A stretch of 64,000 nt of DNA from Georgenia sp. SYP-B2076 (GTDB lineage Bacteria; Actinomycetota; Actinomycetes; Actinomycetales; Actinomycetaceae), in the NCBI RefSeq assembly GCF_003991205.1, contig NZ_RXOZ01000031.1:1-64000 (forward strand). The letters are read 5' to 3'. The notes beneath the pieces were generated by a model that saw nothing but the letters and a program-made list of their open reading frames with translations, had not been told where the DNA came from and did not search any database. This document shows positions 9,780 to 22,576 of this stretch, piece by piece. Every line of letters starts with the position of its first letter. Positions within the stretch are counted from its first letter, which is position 1. A program made the position numbers and the translations under genes.

Positions 9780-11762
9780 TCAGGACTCGCCTAGGGCGTC
9801 CCAGTTGATCTTGTAGAGCTGGGCGCCCGGGTTGGAGTAGACGAGCTCGAACACGTCGGGCTGCTCGGCGATCGTGTCCAGGCCGGACAGGCGGGTGTGG
9901 CCGGGCTGGAGGAACCCCTCCCCCAGCCACACGTAGTCGACGTGGAGCGCCCGGGCGGCCTGCCGGACCTCGGCGTTCGTGGCGATCTCGTCGAAGTGGA
10001 TGCCGAAGAGCACGTGCTCGGGGGTGTTCTTGTCGAACTGCATGTGGCCGTAGACGGGCCGCACGCCCTCGAGCGCGTACATCAGCGCGGAGCCGTCGCC
10101 GAAGTCGTTCATCACGCGGCTGCCGGCCGGGACGAGCTCCGGCAGGTGCGTCATCCCCTCCCGCTCGTCCGCGGTGACCGTCGGGCCGTCCGCGTACCGG
10201 AAGGCCATCGTGCCGCGGTTGCGCTCGGAGTAGCCGCCGCCCGTGACGGCGAGGTAGCCGGCGGCGAGGACGGCGGCCCCGGCGACGGCGGCGACCACGC
10301 GCACGGCGGGCCGTGCGGTGGGCCGTGCGGAGGGCCCTGCGGGGCCCACCGGCGCGGTCCGGCCGCGCCGTCGCGCGAGGCGCCCGACGGCGGTGACGAC
10401 GGCGTCCGCGAGGATGCCGACGAACACGGGCGCGGCGATCGCCACGAGCGCGGACAGGCGCAGCTGGTCGTTCCACCAGAAGCTCGTGAGGGCGAGGGAG
10501 AGCGGGCCGTCCACGGCCACCGCGAGCACGTAGAGACCGATGGCGGCGACCATGCCCACCGCCAGGGCGAGGGCGCGGCGGTACCGGCGCAGCACGACCG
10601 CGCACGCCACGCCGGCCCACACCAGGACCGCGAGCTGGAGCTGGACGGTGTCCTTGAAGCCGGTGCCGAACAGCAGGCCGGTTCGCAGGCCCTCCGGGAC
10701 GCCGAGCATGGCCGGCCAGTCCCACGTGAGGTCGTCCTGGCCGTACGTGCCCAGGAGCCCGGCCACGGTGGGGGCGAGCAGCACGACGAGCAACACGACG
10801 GCGCCGCCGGCCCACCGAAGCAGCTCGCCGCGTTCGCCGCGCGCCCAGATGAGCAGCGCCGCGACCAGGGGCAGCCCGTAGACCAGCAGCGTCGTCGCGG
10901 CCGAGGTGTGGGTGCTGACGAGCGCGGCGGCGGCGCCGACGAGCAGCACCGTGTCGACCACCGAGCGGCGGCGGGCGGCCAGCACCAGCGTCGCCAGGAG
11001 CGCGGGCACGAGGACGAGCGTCTGGGTGTAGGGCACGAGGCCGCGCCAGATGAGCTCGTACGGCAGAGCGGTGAAGCTGGTCGAGACGAGCGCGGCGGCG
11101 CCCGCGCCGGCCGGCCCGGCGCCCAGCGCGCGGGCGAGGGCCGCGGCGCCCAGGGGCAGCGTGAGCATCCAGAGCAGGATGTGCGCGTGGACCGCGGCGA
11201 TGACGCCCGTCCCGGTCAGCTGGAACGTCAGCGCCATGAGGGCGTGGAGGGTGGACGGGTAGTAGAACGGCGCGGTCGACGCGTAGTTGTTGACGCCGGC
11301 GAGCCCCTGCGCCGTGCCGTCACCGGTCTCGGCGATCCAGCGCACCGCGTTGGCCTGGAAGACGGAGTCGAAGTCCTGCGGGATGATCGTGAAGTTCTGC
11401 GACGCGGCGAGGTAGGCGTGGGCGCCGATCCCGACGGCGACGAGCACGAGCACCGCGACGACGGCGGCGCCGGCCGGGGGCCAGGCGGCTTCCCGTGTGG
11501 TGGGCAGGCCCCGCCACCGGCGCAGCAGGACGACGACGAGCATGAGCACGGCGGTGCCCAGCGCGAGCCAGAGCACCGACCAGCGCACCCCGACGGCGTG
11601 GGCGGTCAGCGTGCCGGCGAAGGCCAGGAAGAGCGTCACGGCGGGGCCGAGGGCCAGCACGGTGAGCCGGGGCAGGCGGGCCAGGCTCAGGACGAGGAGT
11701 CCCGGCAGCCAGGTCAGCAGGGCCGCGACGACGACGGTGCCGGCGATGTCAGCGAACGCCAT
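9780..11762 (-). CDS. DUF6541 family polytopic membrane protein (copy 1)
   Basis: A 660-residue protein with many hydrophobic helices over the first 500 residues and a soluble C-terminal part, the layout of DUF6541 proteins and similar to GT-C glycosyltransferases. No activity has been assigned to the family as far as I know. The motif QDFDSVFQANAVRWI after the first helices parallels QAWDALFHLNG in the copy at 59580, and an Asp there could be catalytic as in GT-C enzymes (inference). It is the most diverged of the three copies in this window. It follows the acyltransferase gene by 78 bases on the same strand, at the end of the export operon. Confidence 0.85.
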   Translation of the reverse strand: MAFADIAGTVVVAALLTWLPGLLVLSLARLPRLTVLALGPAVTLFLAFAGTLTAHAVGVRWSVLWLALGTAVLMLVVVLLRRWRGLPTTREAAWPPAGAAVVAVLVLVAVGIGAHAYLAASQNFTIIPQDFDSVFQANAVRWIAETGDGTAQGLAGVNNYASTAPFYYPSTLHALMALTFQLTGTGVIAAVHAHILLWMLTLPLGAAALARALGAGPAGAGAAALVSTSFTALPYELIWRGLVPYTQTLVLVPALLATLVLAARRRSVVDTVLLVGAAAALVSTHTSAATTLLVYGLPLVAALLIWARGERGELLRWAGGAVVLLVVLLAPTVAGLLGTYGQDDLTWDWPAMLGVPEGLRTGLLFGTGFKDTVQLQLAVLVWAGVACAVVLRRYRRALALAVGMVAAIGLYVLAVAVDGPLSLALTSFWWNDQLRLSALVAIAAPVFVGILADAVVTAVGRLARRRGRTAPVGPAGPSARPTARPAVRVVAAVAGAAVLAAGYLAVTGGGYSERNRGTMAFRYADGPTVTADEREGMTHLPELVPAGSRVMNDFGDGSALMYALEGVRPVYGHMQFDKNTPEHVLFGIHFDEIATNAEVRQAARALHVDYVWLGEGFLQPGHTRLSGLDTIAEQPDVFELVYSNPGAQLYKINWDALGES

Positions 11763-11840
11763 GTGTCGGTCTCATTCCTTGTTGCTCGTGCTGGTGTTGG
11801 TGGTGGGCGCGCCGGGGGTCCGGGCACACCCGCGCCGCTG

Positions 11841-13079
11841 CTACCGGCGGGCGGCGCGCGCCGCGTCGCCGGCCGTGGGCACGGCCGTGGCGCGCACGGC
11901 GCCCATCGCCTTCATCCGCCGGCGGGCCGGCTCCTCGAACCACCGCCACAGGGCGTACCCCACGGCGACGATGAGGAACGGCAGGGCGACGAACGCCACC
12001 GCCGACCCGGTGGTGCCCGGCGCGAGGACGTCGTACTCGCCCTGCAGCCACCACACGGGCTCGACGAGCAGCATGTGCACGAGGTACACGCTGTACGAGG
12101 CCATGCCGCCGACGACGAACACGCGGGTGCTGAGCAGCCGGGCGAGGTGCCGGTCGGCGAGCCCGAGGGCGCCGACCAGGGCCACGAAGAGCGGGATGGC
12201 GAACGCCGGCGTGACGTGGGCCAGGCCCGCGCGGTCGGCGGCGAAGAACCCGGCGACCATCACGACGACGACACCGAGGGCGAGGTGGCTCGCCCAGGCG
12301 CGCTCCCGCGAGGAGCCGCGCAGGTGCTGCACCGCGGCGCACGCCACGGCCCCGGCGAGGAAGCTCCCGCCGATGCGCAGCATCCACAGGAACGGCGCGT
12401 ACAGCGTGCCGAACGAGGCGATGAGGATCGCCGTCGGGACGACGCAGGCGAGCGCCAGGACCGCGAGCCCGCGGGCGGAGAACACGGCGGCGAAGCGGTA
12501 GACGAGCAGGATGAGGACCGGGAAGGCGACGTAGGCGAGGGCCTCCGCGGAGACGGTCCACGCGGGCCCGTTCCAGGTGAGCCGGTCCGAGTCGGGCTCG
12601 GTCCACTGCACCACGAGGAACATCTGCCGCAGGAAGCTGAGCACGGAGAAGTCCCGCGGGGCGGCCGGGTCGTTCTGCTCGGTGGCCAGGAGGTACCCGT
12701 GCCAGAGCGCCGCGACCATCAGCGTGACGACGTACGCGGGCCACACGCGCGCGAGCCGCGCCCACCAGAACCGGCCCGACGCGCCCAGGTGGAACCGCTG
12801 CCCCATCCGCGAGCCGTAGTTGAGCACCAGGACGTAGCCGGAGAGCACGTAGAAGAGGTCGACGCCGAGGCCGCCCTGGTCGAGCACCGGCCCGACCCAG
12901 CGGTCGAGGCCGGGGAACTCCGAGTAGAGGTTGCCACGGATGTGGAAGAGGACCACCCACAGCGCGGCGACGATCCGGATGCCCGTGAGCGCGTGCACCG
13001 GGCGGCGCGGCGGCGGCCCCAGGGGGGCGGCGGCCGCCCCGGCGCGGGCGACCTCCTCCCCCACCAGGGTCGTGCTCAC
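11841..13079 (-). CDS. Acyltransferase family 3 membrane protein (OafA-like)
   Basis: A 412-residue membrane protein with about ten transmembrane helices. The N-terminal TGIRIVAALWVVLFHI holds the conserved His of membrane O-acyltransferases of this family, followed by GVDLFYVLSGYVL, another family signature. Members transfer acetyl or other acyl groups to surface polysaccharides. The start is a GTG at 13079 overlapping the TGA of the preceding glycosyltransferase (GTGA), so it is translationally coupled. The context predicts acylation of the glycan made by this locus. Confidence 0.9.
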   Translation of the reverse strand: MSTTLVGEEVARAGAAAAPLGPPPRRPVHALTGIRIVAALWVVLFHIRGNLYSEFPGLDRWVGPVLDQGGLGVDLFYVLSGYVLVLNYGSRMGQRFHLGASGRFWWARLARVWPAYVVTLMVAALWHGYLLATEQNDPAAPRDFSVLSFLRQMFLVVQWTEPDSDRLTWNGPAWTVSAEALAYVAFPVLILLVYRFAAVFSARGLAVLALACVVPTAILIASFGTLYAPFLWMLRIGGSFLAGAVACAAVQHLRGSSRERAWASHLALGVVVVMVAGFFAADRAGLAHVTPAFAIPLFVALVGALGLADRHLARLLSTRVFVVGGMASYSVYLVHMLLVEPVWWLQGEYDVLAPGTTGSAVAFVALPFLIVAVGYALWRWFEEPARRRMKAMGAVRATAVPTAGDAARAARR

Positions 13080-13975
13080 TGGATGGTCCGCGCCTGCTTG
13101 ACCGTCGGCTTGAAGACCAGGCCCTTCGCGGCGGCCTTGACCAGCCGGAGGCGCAGGGATCTCGGCACGCCGCTGCCCTTCATCTGCTTGATCATGTTCT
13201 CCGCGAGGCTGGCGGCGATCGTGGGGCTGCGGAACTTGATGGCGGAGGCCACCTGGTTGCGGGCGCCGTACTCGAACTTCCAGATGTTCTTCTCGTTGAC
13301 GTCGCCCCAGTTCACGCCGCGGTTCGCCGGGAGCATGTGGTCGACCTTGGAGTCGGCCACGAAGATGCCGGGGCGGTACTTGGACAGGCGCTGGGTGTAC
13401 TCCGCGTCGTCGTACCAGATGAAGAAGTTCGCCGAGGGCAGCCCGACGGCGTGGACGGCCTCGCGGGTGATGAGCACGGAGACGAAGGAGCAGGACTTCA
13501 TCAGGGTGTAGTCGGCGCCCAGCGCGAGCGAGCGCGCCCAGTCCCAGGTGGGCTCGGGCGTGTTCATCTCGCACAGGGACCCGTCCTTGTCCCACAGCAC
13601 CATGGAGCAGGCGAAGCTGGGCAGGAACCCGAGGCGCTCCTCGGCGTCCTGGAGCGAGCTGACGAGCGGGCCGAGCGCGCCCGGGCGGGGCACGGTGTCG
13701 TCGTCCATGAGCCAGATGGCGTCCATCCCGAGGCCGTAGGCCACCTCGGTGCCCTCGGAGAACCCGCCGGCGCCGCCGGTGTTGGTCGCCAGGTGCCGCA
13801 CGGTGACGGGGACCGCGTACTCGCGGCTCTCGAGGTACTCCTTGGTGCCGTCCGTCGAGGCGTTGTTGATGATGACGATGTGGTCGACCGGGCGCTCCTG
13901 CGCCTCCAGCCCCGCGAGGGTCTGCTCCAAGAGGGCCAACCGGTTGAACGTGACGACGACGGCTCCGACGCGCAT
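13076..13975 (-). CDS. Glycosyltransferase family 2, galactofuranosyl/rhamnosyltransferase-like
   Basis: A 299-residue GT2 enzyme. VVVTFNRLALLEQTL opens the GT-A domain, and WLMDDDTVP at about 90-98 is the metal-binding DDD motif seen in GlfT1-like galactofuranosyltransferases and other COG1216 enzymes. A Trp-rich acceptor region follows (FFIWYDDAEYTQRL). No transmembrane segment. It overlaps its neighbours by 1 and 4 bases. Because glf lies three genes upstream, UDP-galactofuranose is a plausible donor, but this is inferred from context. Confidence 0.85.
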   Translation of the reverse strand: MRVGAVVVTFNRLALLEQTLAGLEAQERPVDHIVIINNASTDGTKEYLESREYAVPVTVRHLATNTGGAGGFSEGTEVAYGLGMDAIWLMDDDTVPRPGALGPLVSSLQDAEERLGFLPSFACSMVLWDKDGSLCEMNTPEPTWDWARSLALGADYTLMKSCSFVSVLITREAVHAVGLPSANFFIWYDDAEYTQRLSKYRPGIFVADSKVDHMLPANRGVNWGDVNEKNIWKFEYGARNQVASAIKFRSPTIAASLAENMIKQMKGSGVPRSLRLRLVKAAAKGLVFKPTVKQARTIQ

Positions 13976-15729
13976 CAGGCCTGCTCCTTCTTCCGTGCGT
14001 AATAGGTGGTCAGGTACTGCCCGGCGGGCTCCACGGACCGCAGGCCGCGCAGCAGCCTGCGCTGCTGCGACCGTGCCAGGGCGAAGGCGCGCGGGTCGGT
14101 GGCGACACGCTCGAGGGCGCGCTGGGCCGTGATGAGGAAGCCGCGCGGCCGGCGCGGCACGAGGAGCCCGGGCGCGATGACCGTGCGCTGGCTGCCCACG
14201 TCCGCCGAGAGCACGAGCACGCCGTGCTCCTCCGCCTCGATGGTGGTCAGGGTCAGGCCCTCGTTGTCCGAGGACACGACGAGCACGTCGACGTCGTCGA
14301 AGAACTCGGCGGCCGGCCCCCACTCGCGGCGGGTGAGGACGCCGCCCAGGCCGCTGCGGGCGATCTGCTCGGCGACGATGGACTCGAGCGCCCCGGACCC
14401 CTGCATGAGGAACGAGAACTGGTCCGGGTGGGCCTTGTGCAGGCGGCGGGCGAGCTCGATGTAGAGGAACGGGCGCTTCTGCGGCGCGAGGCGGCCGAGG
14501 AAGCCGACCCGCAGCGGCCCGTCGCCGCGCCGGTCGCTCCTGGCACCGGTCACCGCCGCGGCCGCGACCTCGTCGTTCTCGAGGGGCTCGCCGACCGACG
14601 CGGTGGCGGGGCTGGCGAGGTCGGTCAGCGGACGGTAGGCGACCTTGTCCGGGTCCACGCGCGCGTCGAGCAGGTACAGGTCCCGCAGTTCGGGGCTGAT
14701 GACGTGGTGGGCGTCGATGAGGTGGGAGTACTCGAGGCTGTTGCGCACGAACCCGCCGGTGCGGTGCTCGACGAGGTGGGTGCTGTCCATCACCGTCACG
14801 CCCCGGGTGCGGTGCCGCAGCTCCGGCAGGAACCGGTACACCTTCGCGGAGTGGTGGATGTGGACCTGCGCGATGTCGTGCCGCTGCAGGATGCCCAGCA
14901 GGAAGGGCTCCCAGTCCTCGTTGAAGAGGGCGTTGGCGCCGAGGTAGACGTGCGGCGTGATCGCCAGCGCGCGGGCCAGGGAGCGTTGCGGCGAGCTGCG
15001 GTCCGCGGTGATGACCACCTCGTAGCCGGCGTCGCGCGCGATCTCCGCGGAGCGGAAGCCCCACGCCTCGGCGCCGCCGGACTCGAGCCAGTGCATGGCG
15101 ACCCACACGGCGGGACGCCGGGACTCGGGGGCCAGCAGGAGCGCGGTCCGGCCCGCCGACGTCATCGTCTGGGCCTTGGGCACCATGGGCGAGCGGCCGC
15201 CGGGCGGCGTGGAGTTGCGGCCCTGGCGCCAGGTGTCCAGGGCGAGCGGGGTCTTGCGGTACAGGGTGGAGTACAGCTTGCCCGCGGCGCGCCGGACCGG
15301 GTCGGTGGGCTGGATGAACGCGTAGTCGCCCTCGCTGGTGAGCAGCTCGGGCCGCGGCATCTGCAGCACCCGCCGCACGGGCGCGGCGCCCGTGTCCGTG
15401 CCGGCGACGGACAGGCGGCCGACGCCGCCCTGGCCGAGGAAGAAGCTGCCGGCGTTGGCCGGGACCGCCTCCCAGCCCTCGGCCATCGGCTCCGTCCCGG
15501 AGGTGCGCAGCACCAGCTCCACGGGGCTGCCGGGGTACGCCAGGGTGAGGGAGCGCAGCGCCGCGGCGAGCCACGGGGCGCCCACCGCCTCGGCGGCGGC
15601 GACACCGTCGGCCGTCAGCGACAGGGCCATCTCCCGCCCGTCGAACTGCGCCCGCAGCTCCTCGAGCAGGCCCAGCCCGTCCGGCTCGGTCTGGATCTCC
15701 TCGAGAAGGCTCTCCACCTCGACCGTCAT
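13975..15729 (-). CDS. Glycosyltransferase with GT4-like C-terminal domain
   Basis: A 584-residue protein. The last 350 residues form a GT-B glycosyltransferase: WLESGGAEAWGFRSAEIA, then VGFLGRLAPQKRPFLYIELA and SSDNEGLTLTTIEAEEHGV, with the Glu pair expected at the donor site of GT4 enzymes. The first 230 residues lack motifs I recognise and may be an acceptor or partner domain. The start ATG at 15729 overlaps the TGA of the ABC ATPase (ATGA), fixing it. Other overlaps on both sides put it in the export operon. Confidence 0.85.
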   Translation of the reverse strand: MTVEVESLLEEIQTEPDGLGLLEELRAQFDGREMALSLTADGVAAAEAVGAPWLAAALRSLTLAYPGSPVELVLRTSGTEPMAEGWEAVPANAGSFFLGQGGVGRLSVAGTDTGAAPVRRVLQMPRPELLTSEGDYAFIQPTDPVRRAAGKLYSTLYRKTPLALDTWRQGRNSTPPGGRSPMVPKAQTMTSAGRTALLLAPESRRPAVWVAMHWLESGGAEAWGFRSAEIARDAGYEVVITADRSSPQRSLARALAITPHVYLGANALFNEDWEPFLLGILQRHDIAQVHIHHSAKVYRFLPELRHRTRGVTVMDSTHLVEHRTGGFVRNSLEYSHLIDAHHVISPELRDLYLLDARVDPDKVAYRPLTDLASPATASVGEPLENDEVAAAAVTGARSDRRGDGPLRVGFLGRLAPQKRPFLYIELARRLHKAHPDQFSFLMQGSGALESIVAEQIARSGLGGVLTRREWGPAAEFFDDVDVLVVSSDNEGLTLTTIEAEEHGVLVLSADVGSQRTVIAPGLLVPRRPRGFLITAQRALERVATDPRAFALARSQQRRLLRGLRSVEPAGQYLTTYYARKKEQA

Positions 15730-16468
15730 CGTTCTCCCCTCATCGTTGCTACTGCGTGCTCGATCGGCCCGTCCGCCACCATCCGGCCGCGCTCGAGCAG
15801 GATGCCCCGGTCGCACAGCTGGGCGACCATGTCGAGGTCGTGGCTGACGATGACCAGGGCCTTGCCGGCGTCGCGGAGCTCGCGGATCTTGGCCAGGCAC
15901 TTGCGTTGGAACGGCTCGTCCCCGACCGCGAGGATCTCGTCGACGAGAAACACGTCGGGGTCGGTGTGGACGGCGACGGCGAAGGCGAGGCGCAGGAACA
16001 TGCCCGAGGAGTAGAACTTCACCTCGGTGTCGATGAACTCCTCGATCTCGCTGAACGCGACGATCTCGTCGAACTTCTCGGTGATCTGCTTCTCGCTCAT
16101 CCCGAGGATCGCGCCGTTGAGGAAGACGTTCTCCCGGCCCGTGAGGTCGGGGTGGAACCCGGCGCCCACCTCGATGAGGCCGGCGATCTTCCCGCGCACC
16201 CGGATCGAGCCCGTGTCGGTGCGCATGACGCCGGAGATGAGCTTGAGCAGCGTCGACTTCCCGGAGCCGTTGAGCCCGAGCAGCGCGACGGCCTCGCCGT
16301 CGTCCACGGTGAACGTGATGTCGTGCAGGGCGACGAAGTCGTCCGCGCGGGCGGCGGGGCGCCCCTTGAGGTTCCACACCACCCAGTCCTTGGCGGTGTG
16401 GGTGTGGCGCAGGGTGAAGTGCTTGGAGACGTCGGTGACGACGACCCGCGGGGTGTGGTTCGTGGTCA

Positions 16469-16469
<1 letters not shown>
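15726..16469 (-). CDS. Polysaccharide ABC exporter, ATP-binding subunit (Wzt/TagH type)
   Basis: A 247-residue ABC ATPase of the polysaccharide/teichoic-acid export family. Walker A is GLNGSGKST, the signature loop is the degenerate YSSGM typical of Wzt/TagH, and Walker B is VFLVDEIL followed by AVGDEPFQRKC, also diagnostic. It lacks the C-terminal carbohydrate-binding domain of classical Wzt, so chain-end recognition by this subunit is not expected. The start overlaps the permease stop (TGATG). With that permease it should move a lipid-linked glycan across the cytoplasmic membrane. Confidence 0.93.
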
Positions 16470-18728
<2,259 letters not shown>

Positions 18729-18730
<2 letters not shown>

Positions 18731-20702
18731 AGAAGCCGCAGGCGGTGATGCGGTAGAGCGTGGCGCCGCCGCCGGAGTCCACGGGCTCGAGCACGTCCGC
18801 CACCGAGGCGAGGTCGAACAGCCCGCGGTAGTTGCCGATGTCCTCGTGGTCGGGCCAGTAGAGCAGGTCGTCGCCGTAGACGTACTTGACGCCGAGGTCC
18901 CGCAGGGTCGCGCACACCCGGGGGTTGGTCTCGATCTGGTCGAAGGACGTCGCGAGGAACTTCTGCTGCTTCCCCCAGCTGCCGCCCAGGTGCGGGTAGA
19001 CGACGTCGACGTCGGAGAGGCCGTAGAGCAGCGGGGCGCCGGTGTAGGGGTTCGCCAGCACGACGGCGTCATCGGGCAGCTCGTCGTCCACCCGCTCGAG
19101 CAGGGCCTGCTCGTCGGGGCTCACGAGGGAGTTGAACCCCGACTGCGGGATGAACGCGTAGTTGATCTGCAGCTGGTGGACGCGCAGCTGCCCGCGCAGC
19201 CCGCCGGTGCCGAGGACGAGCACCACGACCAGCGCCGCGGAGACGACCTCGGCCAGCAGGATCCGGCGTCGCGCCGGCCCACGCATCCACCGCGTCGCCA
19301 GCTCGCCGAGCCAGGCGACCGCGACGGCGACGAGCAGCGGCACGACCAGCGCGACCATCGCGCCCAGCCGGACCGGGTCCGAGTACCAGGGCCGGACGAG
19401 GAAGGCCCCCGGCAGGGCGGAGTCGACGGCCAGGACGAACAGCGCCGTCGTGGTGACCATCCCGATGGCCAGCCACCGGTGTCGGCGCACCACCAGGGTC
19501 GCGAGCATGCCCACGACGATGAGGGCGCCGAGGAGCCAGGACTTCTCCGGGTTGCCGAATCCCTGGTTGGCGAACTGGGAGTCGGTGAGGGCGCCGACGA
19601 TGGCGTCGGCCGCCGTGCCGTAGGGGTCGCGCGTGTTGATCTCCTTGGCACGGAACAGCGGCCTGGCGAGCACTGCCGCCACCACGCACGCCAGCACCGG
19701 CGCCACCACGCCGGCCCAGCGCCACGCCCCGCCCGCACGGCGGGCCGCGGTGAGCCCGCGCCACCACAGGGGGATCCAGATCGGAGCGGCGATGACGGCG
19801 TAGGCGAGGACTGCGGTGGGATGCGCGAGGCCGGCGCCCCCGAGCACCGCCAGCAGGGTGATGACCTCGCTCACGGGGAAGGACGCACGCTTGTGCGTGC
19901 CCAGCGCCTGCAGCCGGGCGACGACGACGAGCGTCACCATGAGCGCGGCTGGCACGAGCGCGTAGGCGAGCGCGGTGGGCCACAGGGTGCCGTAGGAGAT
20001 CACGCGGGCGGGGAAGGAGACGAGCGCCGTGCCGGCGAGCGCCGCGGCGACCGGGGCCACCTTGCTGCTCCGCACGAGGACGCTCGCCAGGCCGGCCAGC
20101 CCCAGGGGCCAGACCACCGCGGAGATGAGGAGGGTGAGGACGTTGGCGGTGACGACGATGTCGTCGCGCACGGCGAGGGCGGCGACGTCGTGCCAGGCCG
20201 CGGGGTAGATCGCGAGATCCTTCGCCGGCGCGTTCAGCCGTCCGAGGGTCAGGGACGAGCCGTCCCCGGTGTCCAGGATCGCGCGGCTGCCGTTGAGGTG
20301 GAACACCGCGTCCCACGTCTGCGGCGGGGAGTCCGGGAAGCCCATGCCGTTGTGCAAGGGGATCGCGGCGAAGGGCACCGCGACCACGACGGCGACGAGC
20401 ACCGGCCACAACGCGCCCGCGGGGTCGGATCCGACTCGCCAGCTGTGGCGGAGCAGGAGCCGCAACGCGGCGAAGCCGGCCGCGACGGCGAGCGTGCTGG
20501 CGACGGCGCTAGCGGGGGTCCACGCGATGCCCAGCGGGCCCAGCAGGACGGGTGACGCCGACAGGATCGCGACGCTGAGCGCCGGCGCGGCGACCAGCAG
20601 CAACACTCGGCGCAGCCCGAGCACCGCACCCACGAGCAGCCCCGGGCCGAAGAGGAAGAACGTCAGGATCGCGGCCTCGTCCAGCCCGGACCACCACGAC
20701 AT
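18729..20702 (-). CDS. DUF6541 family polytopic membrane protein (copy 2)
   Basis: A 657-residue multi-helix membrane protein. PQTWDAVFHLNGSRAILDTGD after the first helices and a soluble C-terminal domain (VDVVYPHLGG...FDQIETNPRVCATLRDLGV...ITACGF) closely match the copy at 59580-61574. The start at MSWWSG is chosen because GGAG lies eight bases upstream and the other copy also starts MSWW. Likely a GT-C-like or glycan-related membrane protein; the function is not established. It stands alone between glf and a glycosyltransferase pair. Confidence 0.85.
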
Positions 20703-20778
20703 CGACTTCTCCTCCGGGCTTCCCCGCGAACCGCGCCCGTACCCCGGACCTTGCGTACGGGAGCAGGCTACCCGTCGC

Positions 20779-21612
20779 TCAGCCCACCATCCGCCGGTAG
20801 GCAACCTTCCGGACGAGCTCAGGAACGAACCGGTATCCGCCGCGCACGGCGACGTTGCGCACGAACTGCGCGGTCGTCGTGAAGCCGGCCGCGCGGAACC
20901 GGCGCTGGAGCGCCACCTCCGAGCGCAGCAGCTTCCACCCGCCGCGGCGCCGGTACGCCCCCGCGCCCACGCGGTAGAGCACCAGGGGCTGTGACACGTT
21001 CCCCACGCGGGCGCCCGCGGCGATCATGCGGGCGAAGAGCCAGTAGTCCTCCATGAGGTCCAGGTGCCGGTAGCCGCCGGCGCGCTGCACGGCGGCGCGG
21101 CGGTAGACCACGGAGGGGTGGTTGAAGGGGTCCCGGAAGCGCGCGGTGGCGGCGATGTCGTCGGCCCGCTCGGGCAGCACGCGGGTCAGGCCGCGGCACG
21201 CCTCGTCGTCCTCGAACTCGGTGATGGCGGAGCCGAGCAGGTCCAGCCCGCCGACCACCAGCGGGATCTGGGTCGCGAACCGATCGGGCAGGGAGATGTC
21301 GTCGGCGTCGGCGCGGGCGACGATCTCGTGGGCGCAGGCCGCGAGGCCGCGCTCCAGCGCCCGCGCGAGGCCCTGGTTCCGGCCCAGCTGGAGGATCGTG
21401 ACGGGCACGTCGCCCGCGGGCGACGTGGCGGCCCCGGAGACGAGCGCCTCGAGGACGGCCGCGAGCGCGGGGCCGACCGGCCCGTCACGGACGACGACGA
21501 GCTCGCTGGGCCGGAGCACCTGGTCGACGGTCACGGAGCGGACGGCCCGCTCGAAGTGCGCCGCGGTGTCGCCCCTGTACACGGGCAGCAGGACGCTGAA
21601 GGGCTCAGTCAC
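20779..21612 (-). CDS. Glycosyltransferase family 2
   Basis: A 277-residue GT-A enzyme. SVLLPVYRGDTAAHFERAV opens the domain, ARADADDISLPDRF carries the DxD metal site, and a conserved MEDYWLFARMI follows. This subgroup is common in capsule and wall glycan clusters; the sugar cannot be inferred. It starts with GTG and overlaps the upstream glycosyltransferase by 8 bases. Confidence 0.88.
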   Translation of the reverse strand: MTEPFSVLLPVYRGDTAAHFERAVRSVTVDQVLRPSELVVVRDGPVGPALAAVLEALVSGAATSPAGDVPVTILQLGRNQGLARALERGLAACAHEIVARADADDISLPDRFATQIPLVVGGLDLLGSAITEFEDDEACRGLTRVLPERADDIAATARFRDPFNHPSVVYRRAAVQRAGGYRHLDLMEDYWLFARMIAAGARVGNVSQPLVLYRVGAGAYRRRGGWKLLRSEVALQRRFRAAGFTTTAQFVRNVAVRGGYRFVPELVRKVAYRRMVG

Positions 21613-22576
21613 GCCCGGCCCCGCGCTCGATGGCGGCCACCTCGTCGCTGACCGGGCCCATCCCCGCGAGCACGGCCGGCGTCGGGTCCGGTCGGGTCGC
21701 GAGGCCGTCGCGGAACCCGCGCGCGCCGGCGCGCAGCAGCACCGGTCGGTTCGACGACTTCAGGATCGTCCGGCCCCACCGCACCACGGTCGAGCCGCCG
21801 TAGAGGACCGTCCCGGCGGGCCCGAGGGCGCGCGAACGGGTGAAGAGCCAGATCTTGTTGCGGACCTCGTAGTAGAACCGCTCCCCCGGGTCCGCGTCGG
21901 TGGATCCGAAGGTCTTCGTCAGGTGGCGCACGACCGAGGACGGCACGGACAGCCCCACGCGGCGGCGCAGCAGCCGGGCGCTGTACTCGAAGTCGTCGTT
22001 CCAGATGAAGTACGCGGCCATGGGCAGGCCGTCCGTGCGCACGGCGCGGGCGTCGAGCAGCAGGGAGACGAACGACGCCGAGCGCACCTGCACCGCGCCG
22101 GCCGAGCGCGCCCGGGCCGCGAGCCGCGCGCGGACCCCGGGCCGCGGGCGCGGCGTGTTCATCGGGTGGTCCCGCCCGTCGGTCCACACCACGCGGGAGG
22201 CCAGCACGGCCGGGTCGCCGGGGTAGGCCTGGCGGGCGAGGAGGAGCTCGAGCAGGGCTGTCCCGGTGGGGACGGTGTCGTCGTCCATGATCCACACGAG
22301 GTCGGCGCCGTGGGCCTGGAGCGCGTGTGCGATCCCCGCGGCGAAGCCGCCCGCTCCCCCGGTGTTGCGGCTGAGGGTGACCACGTCGGCGGCGAGGGGG
22401 TGGGCCGCGGCGACGTCGCCGGAGCCGTCCGTGGAGGCGTTGTCCACCACGACGACGGCGTCCACGGGCCGGGTCTGCCCCTGCAGGCCGTCGAGGGTCT
22501 GGACGAGGAGATCGCGCCGGTTGTAGGCGACGACGACGGCCACCACCCTGGGCTCGGGGTGTGGTGAGGTGCTCAC
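21605..22576 (-). CDS. Glycosyltransferase family 2, galactofuranosyltransferase-like
   Basis: A 323-residue paralogue of the gene at 13076. It has VVVAYNRRDLLVQTLDGL, VDNASTDGS, NTGGAGGFAAG and the DDD motif in WIMDDDTVP, then AYFIWNDDFEYSARLL. The GlfT1-like pattern together with glf in the locus suggests galactofuranose or rhamnose transfer (inference). The start is a GTG at 22576. It is the first gene of a pair and the last envelope gene before the catabolic region begins. Confidence 0.87.
   Translation of the reverse strand: MSTSPHPEPRVVAVVVAYNRRDLLVQTLDGLQGQTRPVDAVVVVDNASTDGSGDVAAAHPLAADVVTLSRNTGGAGGFAAGIAHALQAHGADLVWIMDDDTVPTGTALLELLLARQAYPGDPAVLASRVVWTDGRDHPMNTPRPRPGVRARLAARARSAGAVQVRSASFVSLLLDARAVRTDGLPMAAYFIWNDDFEYSARLLRRRVGLSVPSSVVRHLTKTFGSTDADPGERFYYEVRNKIWLFTRSRALGPAGTVLYGGSTVVRWGRTILKSSNRPVLLRAGARGFRDGLATRPDPTPAVLAGMGPVSDEVAAIERGAGRD

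Noticed and set aside
9897-13511. A 1,204-codon plus-strand open frame
   Set aside because: It lies antisense to the DUF6541, acyltransferase and glycosyltransferase genes, is rich in Arg/Gly/His/Asp typical of shadow frames in high-GC DNA, and has no motif. The minus-strand genes are clear.
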